Shown in pieces: positions 21,325 to 32,036 of a stretch of DNA of 64,000 nt. Position 1 is the first letter of the stretch. Every line of letters begins with the position of its first letter. A program made the position numbers and the translations under genes. This stretch comes from Eretmocerus hayati (taxonomy: Eukaryota > Arthropoda > Insecta > Hymenoptera > Aphelinidae): contig CM056742.1 of assembly GCA_029851415.1 (NCBI GenBank), positions 155,625,121-155,689,120 on the forward strand. The letters run 5' to 3'. The notes under the pieces were generated by a model. The model did no database searches and had not been told where the DNA came from. It was given only the letters and a program-made list of their open reading frames with translations.

Positions 21325-23105
21325 CCCGATCAGAAAAATCAAGAGGTCCCACTCGGGGGCCACCAGTGGCGGCCACGGGTGCGCCCAGCGTGGCATGTAA
21401 CGCCTTCCCATCGTGTGCCCACCGTGTCTTTGGCTGGGCAGCCCAGCCTTCAGAATTTTTGAAGTGTTCATATTTTATAGATAACTAGCTCAGCTTAACG
21501 AATCTGAGAGTACAGCTGTGGTATTAATCCTCTAGTGATTGCCTTTTCAATCAAATTTGATTTAAAATGTTGAATCATAAATACGATTAATGCCGCAAAA
21601 AAACTTCTATCGAATCCTCTCCTTTCGCCCTTTGAGGAACATTCCATCGCGGCATTTGGACCAAATGAGGAGATCCTTGCTCCAATATTATCAAGTTCAC
21701 ATGTAAGACTGGGTGCACTCATTTTCACCAACAATGCTCATTTTTCTCTTTTTCAAATATATCTACTCCTCTCAATTTTTGAAGACCACCATATCATGGG
21801 TGATTTTAGGACTGATATCAAATATTTCAGAAAAATTCATTTATATACAATGTTTATTATCCAAATTAGAAAATTGGCCAATCGTGGGTGCCCAGAATGA
21901 AGCCCAGGTACTCAAGGTGTCTAACGCAACCTCAAAAAGGCATGAGCATGAAATATTGACTCAAAATTACAAAATTCAATATATTGTCCATGGGTCCTAT
22001 AGAAAGGTTTACCTATGAGTATTGAGAGGAGCTTGTAGCACTAATAAACTAATGAGATTTATTAAGCGAATCACCTTCCAAGATGAATTTCACCATTATC
22101 TGAATGTAAAAAGTTGCTGGATCACCCTTCGAGTGCATACCCCCAAGCTCAAACATGTTCTTCGAAAGACTATGTGCCAACTTGAATTTAGATTTCCAGA
22201 GCTTGGGCTATTTTGAAGTTATGTTTCATATGTAATTATCTGGGCTAAGAGTTCAGCCACTTCACCACCAATATAATAACATATGGGCACTTTCATTAAA
22301 TGTGTAATATGTGCCACAGACGGTCAGAATTTCAAAATGTTAGCGCTTATCTTTCAACAGAAATGCACTGTGTTCGCTCTTGGATTTCCTTGTTAACTAT
22401 AATATGCAAAAAAGAAACAGAGAGGTGGTCATATGTAAGATCTCAACTTATATGGTATATTGAGGGCAATCAGTAGTTGACTGAACTCTGGAGGAAAGCT
22501 TTGTACACTGAATCACTGAATATATCTATACAACTTAATCTGATAGATCAGTGCACAGGAATTTTGCTAATGCCTAGCTGAATATATACTTGAGCACTTG
22601 TGAATACAATAAAGCACACATTTTGTGACACTTTGATATGAAGTTGCTGGCTATAATGAGCTCCACAACAACAATAAAACATAACCTCACGAAGTTATGT
22701 TATTGTTTCATCTGGATCATGCATTGTGGCATAGCTTGCATTTCTGCTACTTTTGGGTGAATTCATTCATATTCACTAGTAAATTTAACAAAAAGTATTA
22801 TCACAGGTTGAAACTACCCACAGAAATTAATAAAAATGTGTAAATTTGATGCCGGGAGCCAACTCGGTATCGGTATTTGCCTCTGACCACCTCCTGAGTC
22901 CTCTGACAGTACGAGCAACGAGCTCAAGCCGAGGCAGTAACAAACAATCCGGGGCCGTGACTTTTCGTTACAGGCCAGGCGTGCGCCACACTGGGCAGGC
23001 GTCATTCCGGTTTTTACCACGCTGGGCCACCGCGGGGTGACCCCAGTTTGCCACGCGTGGCCCACGCAGGGGGCCAGGGCGCAGGCTGGGCGATTTCTGA
23101 TCGGG
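21325..23105. mobile_element. 1.8-kb inverted-repeat element with GC-rich ends
   Basis: CCCGATCAGAAA (21,325-21,336) is exactly inverted as TTTCTGATCGGG (23,094-23,105). Inside each end lies a GC-rich segment of 100-160 bases with CCACGC/GCGTGG and GGCCC strings, while the middle of about 1.4 kb is AT-rich and lacks a recognisable protein. The GC-rich ends create artificial long frames. Confidence 0.6.
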
Positions 23106-24255
23106 ATGCGAATGAAAGTCCACTGCCAGAGGCACGGCGACCACATGCCCTTAATGGGCTTTTGATTGATTTGTGAAGACTCCTTCATGGATCAATCAAA
23201 ATTCACAACATGGATAAGAAACGAGACAAATTGATTCATTCATTTTATTCAAAGTAATGGTTGGTACTCATCCGTGAGTTGTTTGTAAAGGTTTATGCCA
23301 ATACTGCCAATCAATATTCTCTCTTATGATCATTATTCTCAAACATCCACGAATGTGAGGCAATGGGTAAAGCTTGACTGCGTCAATGAATGTACCGAAT
23401 TAATACATTCGAAGTCCAAATGATATGCTCGCCTCCAAGTATTCAATCAAAACTATCAATGAACAATCATGAAATTAACGTATCGATCTATACAATTAAT
23501 TCGAATGCTCGACCGATATGATCAAGCAACGATTCTATCATTGCGGGGAATTCAAATCATAATATGTATTCCTTATACATCTTTTGAAAAGACCAAGCAG
23601 TGAGAGAAAGGCGAAACAGGCATAACATCAGCGTAGAGTCAATATTTTTCAATAATTCATAATCTGGATTTCAAGAAATTTCATCAAAAACCCTTCGATG
23701 TATCTTTTGAACCATATACGCAGCTCGAAAGGTATATAGATTGAATGAGTTTCATGCCTTGTTCGCGGTGTGTTTTGCCCAATAGTCAGAGTTATATGTA
23801 CCATGTATCAATAAGCGGAGCACTATCAATGGTATCATGGGGCAATGTGCTGACGGAGGGAGCGGCCTATCAACTTCGCTACCGCTACTCATGTATGGTC
23901 TTCCGCTTCCTTTGTGCTGTCGTTGTCACAGTGCATGCAAACTCTTGGGTGCGCGTATTACGCCCATGAGCGCTTGCCACATGTTGAATCGACTCTAACC
24001 ACGTGCGCTCTTAACACGTAGAACCTTTGATGTACACTGTGAAATTTTTTTTCGAAAAACTCCATCCAACTAATTGAATGAAAAATTCAACAACATGGAT
24101 TCCTTCGGCATTACACATATACATGATTTTGCAATCGAAATACATGTAGAGTCATCTGAGATCCTATAACTGGTATATGTCAAACAGCGTTGGACAAAAA
24201 GTGTCGGACCAGACTCTCATCCAAGGCATATCATATCCCTTGGAATCCGGATCTT
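23106..24255. other. no gene seen
   Basis: No recognisable gene or repeat. Near 24,215-24,275 the minus strand (AACCTTGCAAGATCCGGATTCC) resembles the subterminal part of family F1, possibly a fragment into which the next LINE inserted. Confidence 0.35.
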
Positions 24256-24275
24256 GCAAGGTTGTTCTTGCTGTG

Positions 24276-25310
24276 AGATTAGATTAGATTTGATTAATTC
24301 TTCATTTTGGTCATGAGGTACTACCCCATCATCTGACCCACAAGAACAAACCATAACACTCATTATACTATTAGTATAAGGTTAACCTAATAACCTCTAG
24401 CATTGAAAAATGTAGTCTTATTGAATGACGCAATGCGTAGAAGGTCATCATATGCTGCATAACTCATTGCAGATCTTATTATCAGGAAAAGAAAGTGAGC
24501 ACGATGTTGCTGTATCAGAATTATATGAGATTTGATTCAGCGTAATCATAATAAAATTATATCAAAATTATACGTACACGTATCACTTGAAATAAATTGA
24601 GAATTGATGAATTCGGATTTAGATAATAGGTGCAGCATTGAAAAGAAGGAAGGAAAAAGCATGCTAGTTTAATGAAAGCCTTCGCTCATTACCCGAGTAA
24701 TCCAGTCGTTCTTATCCTCTTCTGGCAGTGTATCGAGGAGTTCTGATTTCAAGAAAGTCGTGTGTTTCTACGCTATTGTGATATGTTGGAAAGAATTGAG
24801 GAGTTCCGATGCTGTACAGTGGAAAGATTCCTTAAGGGATTCTGTTCTCGGATTAGGTGGGAGAAAGGGTTTGCAAGCGATTTTTGGAACGTCTGATTTC
24901 AGGATTGTCATCTAGGAGCGAGAAGCATCTGATTATGTATGGAGGGTTTTTATTCGAGATAACATTGGATGCTAGTGAACCCAGGAGGTATATTCGCCTC
25001 TTAGCCATAAGGATAGCCAGCCTATAATGATAGATGGTGGGGTGTTACGTATCCTCGAAGAGGGATGTTCCCGATAACAAATCTAAAGCATGCGTTCAAA
25101 GCCCTCTGGAGGAGGGGTTCTCGCCTGCAGAAACGTCATTATAAACAATGCTACCGTCATCAAAAAGGGGGAAATCAAGTGTTTCCTCAAGGTACTCACG
25201 TAGGTCGCGTGAAATAGCATGTTCATAGAATTTGAGAGACCTTAAGTGAGCGGTGAACTTTGGAAACGGTTGCTTTCATTTGACATTCCCAAGATAAGAC
25301 AGGGAATATG
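24276..25310 (-). pseudogene. 5'-truncated LINE, reverse transcriptase C-terminus
   Basis: The minus strand encodes, in broken frames, the typical end of a Jockey/CR1-type LINE ORF2. In order: LRSLKFYEHAISRDL (about 25,240), a segment ending VYNDVSAGENP (about 25,130), then SLFEDT…YRLAILMAKRRIYLLG (about 25,070-24,970), and KESFHCTASELLNS (about 24,835-24,790), equivalent to the conserved 'F…A..LWNSLP' block. The 3' end has an untranslated region and an AATCTAATCTAATCT tail (24,277-24,291 on the plus strand). Stops and frameshifts mean it is dead. The catalytic RT motifs and endonuclease lie upstream of the truncation and are absent. Confidence 0.8.
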
Positions 25311-27254
25311 AGCAGACCATTCTTACACTGTGTTACATATGGAAGTTCTTTGGCTCCAATCCTTATATAAGGGTTGAGCTATCAATGCTATACGGAGGTA
25401 GGCCACGCTATTGAGAACCATAACAACAGATGTATGAAAATAGTTGAGTGAGATACGAAACGCGTAATCGCTTTCCTGGTTCATTGAGAGAGAAATTGAA
25501 GGTTCTAGATCAATCAATTTGTTTTCAATTAGGATTGAAATAGCCTTAAAAGGTATGATTGTAGCTGTGATGCGGGTATGCCTCGTGCATGATGTTGATC
25601 CGAATCTGAAGCTATGGAATTTCACCCCGAGAAATAATCACAAAGTTATTTTTGATGATCAAATGAACAAAATGAATACTAATGAAAGAGAGTTTTTGCA
25701 GTTATTGCCCCCCCCCCCTCCCCACCTCTCCCATAGGTACTGCGGACATGAAGTATTGTCCTTGCATTCTAACTGAGAGCTTTTGAAGCAGATGTTTAAA
25801 GTCAATAATTTTTCGAATGCGAGAGCAGATCCATTAAAGCCTAAGGTAACAACGAGGGTATCCGATATTATCTCATCGCTCTGCGGAAAACATGATGTGC
25901 GCGCATCTCATGGTATACTTCACACCGTATTTTGAGGTAAAAACTGCTAATTGAATAAAAGACTTGAATTTTTTCGATAGCACCTCAAACTGAGGTCACT
26001 CTTTGCGGTATATTTGAGTTGTTGGAGCGAGCGCAAATTAGTCAATTTCTTCCAACTCTGAAGTCTGGTCGAACCGGGGCCCACCGGTGAGCCCCTTCCG
26101 CACCTGGGGAAAGATCACTGATTTCAGCCTCCCCAGCGAACGTGTTAATGATATCTTGATTAGAGAAATCGCAGGTTCGGTTTCCAACGACTGTATTCAT
26201 ACTAGCATGATATTGATGCGAAATATTCTAAATTCATCTTAGCTTCCCATTCTATCGCCCCACAATGAGAAGAAAACGAGGAAACAGCTTGACGAGCAAA
26301 TCGAGTCATTATGACAATCAAAAGAATTATTGCGGTGTAAGCTTCATCAGGATTGACATTATTAGCGAGATCGGAAAAAGATGCACTAATGGCTTGTGCT
26401 CTCAACGTAAGCCAAAAAGATCGCGAACTACGATATCTCATAGCAGCAATAGGGAAGATGACTTGTGCAGGATTTGAACATAGAAGCTCCTCGCGTCAAA
26501 GGCCTGGGTAAGCAGCTTTAGGCCAATCGACCACGAGGGATGTCCCCCGCCCGCATTATGTGAGCCCTCCTACTTTCATCTGATGAATCATCGGTTGGTG
26601 ATACGCACACCAGCTATTCGGGTTGCTCCCGTTCTATCCTATTATTGGATTATTCCATACTACATCCTTCTATGTATTCCTTGATATTAAGGGCTCATAA
26701 TTGGGTTAGAAAGATTGGCTCAAGCTGTGATTGGTATATCTTGTGCGTAGAAAAAGTGTGTAAAGAAATGTGGACATCATTCTCATTAGGTGCCATCAAT
26801 GTATCTCTAGAATATACTGCAGCCACAATCAATCGAAAGAGTACAGGCCAATCCAAAAGATTCATTATGAACTAAATTGTTAACGTTACTGAGCCATTAT
26901 CATGAAAAAAATAGAATTCTTCCGAAATCGTAAGCAATACAGAATATCAGAACGTTGGGAACTCTAAAAAACAATTAACATCAGTTGCGCACGAGTATTA
27001 TACACCATAGGTAATTTGCTACGAAGTACATTTCAAGTCGTAGAGGAACTACAGGGAGCCACGAATACGGGAAACCACGGGCTCGAGGCAAATATATCCC
27101 ATACATTGACCGGCCGATATTTTTTTCAGCCGAGTGATTAATTTTCCCTTGATATTAATCGAACGAACATTTTTCCATGAGTGAAGACTCGCCACGTCTC
27201 GTGACACATTCATCCATTGGATATTCTGACATTGTTAGAGATCAATTAATGGTA
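25311..27254. other. no gene established
   Basis: A minus-strand frame at 26,441-26,202 (79 codons) has a hydrophobic AYTAIILLIVIM segment, but I cannot assign it. A poly-C tract lies at about 25,709-25,718. The rest shows no repeat or domain. Confidence 0.3.
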
Positions 27255-28520
27255 TGGCATTTCGATACAACTGACACACGTGATCCGGGACTCGAGGTGA
27301 CACGCGTGATCCAGTACTCAGAGTGACACTCGTGATCCGAAAAGCGATGTGATACTCGTAATCTAGTACTCGAGGTGACGATTGCGATGCAGTACTCACG
27401 ACAACACCCGTGATCCAGTATTCGATGTGAAAAATGTGATCGTGTACACGAGCTGACACTCGTGATCCAGTACTCAAGGTGACACGCGTTGTCGAGTACT
27501 CAAGATAACACGTGATCTAGTACTCGAGGTGACAATCGTGATCCAGAACTCGAGGTAACACACGTGAAGCAGAACTAGAGATGACAATCGTGACCTGGTT
27601 CCCAAGGTGACTCACGTGATCCAGTGCTCAAGGTGACACTCATGATCCAGTATCCGAGGTGACACACGTGATCCAGTATTCGATGTGAAAATTGTGATCG
27701 TGTACACGAGCTGGCACTCGTTATCCAGTACTCAAGGTGACACTCGTTATCGAGTACTCAAGATGACACACGTGATCTAGTACTCGAGGTGACACTCGTG
27801 ATCCAGTACTTAAGATGACATCCGTGATCCGATATTCAAAGTGACACCCGGGATCCAGAGCTACTCGGAGCTGACACGTGGTTCAGTACTCAAGGTGACT
27901 TTCGTGACCCAGTATTCAAGCTAGTACTCGCAATCCAGTTTCAAGATGACATACGTAATCCAGTATTCGAGGTCACACTTGCGATCCAGTACCCGAGTTA
28001 TCACCCGTGATCCAGTACGAAGACGAGTACTAGAGGTGACTCCTGTGATTCCGTACTCGAGGTGGTATTCGTAACGCAGTACTTGACGTGATACTCAAGA
28101 TCTGGTACAAGAGGTGATGATACTCGTGATCTGGTTCCAAAGGTGACTTACGTGATCCAGAACTCGAGGTGACACACGAGATCAAGTACTCGAGGTGACA
28201 CACTGAAAGGTGATTACTCTAGTTCACACTCGTGATCTGATTCCCAAAGTGACTCACGTGATCCAGTACTCGAGGTAACACTCGTGATCGAAACCTCGAG
28301 GTGACATTTGTGATCTATTACGAGAGGTGAGTACCCCAGGAGGCATTCATCATTCAATACTCAACGTTACACTCGTGATCCCATGGTCGAGGTGACATAG
28401 CTCGAACTCGCGACTCGACTCGCGATCCAACACTGAATCGCGAGATCATTTAGTTCTCGATCACGAGTGTCAACCCGAGTACTGGATCAAATGAGTCGAC
28501 TTGACTACTGGATCGCAAGA
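27255..28520. repeat. ~26-bp minisatellite with E-boxes
   Basis: Roughly 45 to 50 diverged copies of a unit of about 26 bases (GATCCAGTACTCGAGGTGAC then ACTCGT) run for about 1.25 kb. Several units carry CACGTG (for example near 27,288, 27,510, 27,560, 27,613, 27,665, 27,767, 27,872 and 28,256). From about 28,440 the unit appears reversed (GATCACGAGTGTCAACCCGA, GAGTACTGGATCA). Copies differ too much for recent amplification. It is not a CRISPR array: units are contiguous, without spacers, in a eukaryotic genome. Confidence 0.9.
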
Positions 28521-29259
28521 GTCACATCCAAGACTCAATCATGGCATTGTCATTCCACTGCTCATGTTATGGCGATGAATGGTGGCTATGTGCCTTACGG
28601 TGATCATTCAATTCAATGGTCCCAGGAAGCACCGCCTATTCCTGGTCCAATGTCAAATATCTCGTGAGCTTCGAAGGAAATATGAGTAATCTCGAGGAGT
28701 ATCTCGAGATTTATGAATGGAACAAATAGCATTTTCGAACCTAGCCCACAATTTCACATCGATATATGAGTTTCCCCGTTCAAAGAGAAGAACTTTCCTC
28801 CAAATCGTGCGTTGGTGTAACACGCGTAGCCCAGCCAACATACCAGAACGTTGATTTATCAAAAGAATTGGCATACAACGTCTGTAAACTCTTGAATGAT
28901 GCCACAAACGACGACTCAGCCCTGTCGAGGTCTCGGACTAGACTAATCGGGATCACAACGACAAATAGTAGACAGCTTTGCGATCAATTGCAGCAAAACA
29001 TAGCACGAAGATATTTGCCCCATGCCTAGCCATGTTATGCATCTGATTCAATCATTTTTTTTATCAATCTTATCACATTCTGTCAATTGTTTTCAGTCAC
29101 TTTTGAAGCCGAGTAGCCTCATAACTTTGATTCTAGAGTAGAAAAAGCACTCGTCGAACCGAGTGAGCGTACTCAAGGACCGGTGAGACAGCCCTAATAT
29201 AGACTCTTATACATAGTACACATTATGTATGATACGTGCGCGAAAAGCGTATCATGAAA
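28521..29259. other. no gene established
   Basis: An 87-codon plus-strand frame (28,766-29,029) and an overlapping minus-strand frame have no recognisable domain. The region is otherwise featureless. Confidence 0.3.
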
Positions 29260-29662
29260 ATCATCAAGTTGAGAGAACGTGCATTAGTGAGTATTTCCAA
29301 AGGCTGAGCTGAGCAATTTGTCGGACGGGCGCGCTGACGTAATTGAAACACACGCGGCAACGCGGCGGTGGCGGCGACTCGCAATGAATATTCATGGATC
29401 CGCCAAGCGCGCTTCGACTTATGCACGAACAGCAAGAATACTTACACACTTGCATGAGTTCATGCACATATAGACTAACACGAAAAGCCCACATATACAT
29501 AGCTATGGCTCAGGGTCAGCCTTGCAAAGCTGGATGATATGGGGGCTTGCATGCATTGAAGCCTTTGAGAGCCAACTCAAATGTGGCAGTATCTTTGCGC
29601 GCATGCGCCAACTACATTAGCATAACCCGCTCTCCGTGTACACTCGTTGCATCTCTTTCTTT

Positions 29663-29684
29663 ATCTCTCTCTCTCTCTCTCTCT
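29663..29684. repeat. (TC)n microsatellite
   Basis: About 11 CT/TC dinucleotides in a row. Confidence 0.95.
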
Positions 29685-29832
29685 ATTTTTCTCTTTCCTT
29701 CTCTTACGATCCTGCATGCTGCCGGGGGCCCTATTAAAACGGGCCTCGATTGAGAGAATCTTTCACGGCGGCCTTATAGCAGCGCCTAATTAATAACGCC
29801 GTATGCTGTTGTGCCATGAGCAGAAAATCAAG

Positions 29833-29852
29833 AAAGAGAGAGAGAGAGAGAG
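29833..29852. repeat. (AG)n microsatellite
   Basis: About ten AG dinucleotides after AGAAAG. Confidence 0.95.
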
Positions 29853-29885
29853 ATTTGCACCTTGATGCAAGTTGTACATGTGATA

Positions 29886-29888
<3 letters not shown>

Positions 29889-29916
<28 letters not shown>
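29889..29916. repeat. (GT)n microsatellite
   Basis: About 14 GT dinucleotides. Confidence 0.95.
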
Positions 29917-29925
<9 letters not shown>

Positions 29926-30779
29926 GGACAGTTAAGTTAGTGGTGGTTATGAAAGGGCATCGTGCACGTGCGTATCGATCGAGTGCAAGCCTGCGATGCA
30001 AACTCAATCGTGGTGCGAGCGCTCATTATGCCCTTATCTCCTCCCTTGGAAGGCCTCCTCATTTTTTGCACGCCCGTCGCCGTATAGCTGCATATGCATG
30101 CATGCATGTATGTATGTGGTACATGAGCGAACAGATATACTCGAGACATGCTTTCTGCATCGGTAGAGAATGCGTTTACGATCGGTCTGAAACCGAGAGA
30201 TCGATCGTATCGTGTCCAATTGATGATGCATGCATCGCATCGGTGCAAGGTTTCCTCTTTGTAAAGATGACTTTGTGAATTTCGAAGGATTGATACAGTA
30301 TACAGAATTTTTGACTTCAATTCATCATTGAGTCGTGTAATGTAATTCAGTAAGGATATATTATCTGAGGCATTTTAAACAAGTGTTGGTTGAGTATCAT
30401 TCTAGCTTACATATTGGCCTTCAGGCGATTACCAGAGTCATGAGCCAAAGAACAGAGTTGCAAGGGAAAAACATGGTTGTATGCGAATATTTCAATTAAT
30501 TTTTGAGAAACGTCTGATCGCTCGAGGTAAAATCGTCTCCTACAAAATTTCACAAAAGTGCAAGGCATATGATGAGAATTTCATGACATATTTTGTTATT
30601 TCTGAACTAATTCATGCTGTTCCGAGATGTTTGATAAGACCCAAACGAAAGATACAGACACACCAAACCATAAAAATTGTCAACTGAAGAAGCTGCCTTA
30701 ATTACTCATTCGTATCTTTCAAGTGTTAGAGATAAGGGACTGAATTTTTCATTCCCGGAATACAGTCGGAATTAGAGAA

Positions 30780-31765
30780 TAACTTATTTGAGTTCGCGTT
30801 GGCTGATGAATTGACAAGGAAGGACCAATCGATTAACTATCATGTAATTGTTCAACTCCGTAAGGCAGCGAAGATCATATTTTGGTAACTTTTTATACTT
30901 GAAGCTCCGATGCAGATCGCTGAAACAGCTTTCAGGCTGACCGCTCGGTTTCAGCTTGACATTCTCGGACGTCTTCACCAGCAACAACGAACCCTCTGAG
31001 ACTGCCTAGGCTCAAAAATTACTTTTCCTCGAGTCTGACCCCAGGAAACCAAACCTGCCTATTTCAAGGGCGCCGTCTTCCTCGCGTACGAACCACTGTT
31101 GTGACCCACGCAGTTGTCTAATATAGCGGTGCAAATCCGATGGCAACAAAATACGGAATCTGAGAATATGATCCGAAGAGGCAGAGAAAATAATCTTGTG
31201 TCTCCAAAACAGGGTTCAAGTTCAAGCCCGTTACCTTCACAGATGTAGTTCCGACTATGAACCACTTCTTATCTCAAGTTCGTGATGTTGATGGTATACC
31301 CCAATTTGTGATTGCAAAATCTCCCCCAAGGACAGTAGATGCCTTAGTTAACATTTTTTGTTCCTCATTTGCTGAAGGAACTTCTTTAATGCAAAAAAAC
31401 AAGCACAAATGAGTACCCGAAAACTCTTCTACACCTGCATCTGTCTCTGACTTTCAACCCGCACAGCCTAACCATTTTTTTTTTATCCAAAGTTTTCGAA
31501 AAGATCGCTCACTCGCAAATTACCGAGTATCTTGACCAAAATAAGCTCTTAGATCCACTCCAAACCCGATTCCGCCAACACCATAGTATCCAGACTGCAT
31601 TATTAAAACTCACTGGACGGAATCAGAATCGCCATTGACAAGAAAAAGGTTACATTTCTCTTGCTGTTTGATATTAGCAAAGCTTTTAATACCCATCTCC
31701 CCCGCTAATTTTCAGTGGATCAAGTCATACTTTCACGTTCGCACCCAAAAAGTCTGTTGAGTACA
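30780..31765 (+). pseudogene. LINE fragment, linker and N-terminal RT
   Basis: Broken plus-strand frames encode the region between endonuclease and reverse transcriptase (FTDVVPTMNHFLSQVRDVDG, about 31,235-31,300) and then RT fingers/palm: KVFEKIAHSQITEYLDQNKL (about 31,490-31,550), LQTRFRQHHSIQTALLKLT, the first catalytic motif FDISKAFN (about 31,667-31,690), and WIKSYFHVRTQKV (about 31,713-31,752). These are standard Jockey/CR1-like ORF2 motifs. Stops and shifts make it non-functional. Coding similarity breaks off near 31,765 and resumes at about 34,575, so this and the downstream fragment are probably one copy split by about 2.8 kb of inserted DNA. Confidence 0.75.
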
Positions 31766-32036
31766 GTTGATCAATTTGAAATAGCGAAATTTGTAACGCT
31801 GATCGATTGAATATTTTTATCTGCAAATGAATTAAACATCGTATTATTGTACATGCCGTGAACCGCAGGCATACGGTTTTCTAGCTTTTCGAATCTTTCT
31901 CGAATTCACACCAGTATAGCATATGCCTCATTGAGTGAACTACTCCTGTGGAGCTCGCACACAAATTTACGATCGCGGTTGTCACCTATAAGATTCGCGG
32001 CATCCGGCAACCTTTGGTCGCCGCACATGTGTTTTT

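Larger units (their letters stand above)
29260..30280. other. CpG-rich island with microsatellites, possible cis-regulatory DNA
   Basis: This kilobase is richer in G, C and CpG than its surroundings and holds an octamer-like palindrome ATGAATATTCAT (29,384-29,395), a GGCCCTATTAAAACGGGCC near-palindrome (about 29,727-29,745) and a homeodomain-type CTAATTAATA (29,786-29,795). It also holds microsatellites (TC)n 29,663-29,684, (AG)n 29,833-29,852, (GT)n 29,889-29,916 and ATGC/ATGT near 30,095-30,117. No convincing exon is present. A developmental enhancer or promoter-proximal region is plausible but unproved. Confidence 0.35.

Noticed and set aside
22814..23188. 124-codon minus-strand frame with Cys and Trp residues
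   Set aside because: It falls in the GC-rich end of an inverted-repeat element, where stop codons are rare by composition.
26202..26441. 79-codon minus-strand frame with a hydrophobic segment
   Set aside because: Looks somewhat protein-like but I cannot connect it to a family or to neighbouring exons.
27255..28520. CRISPR-like regular repeats
   Set aside because: Units are contiguous with no spacers and the genome is eukaryotic; it is a minisatellite.
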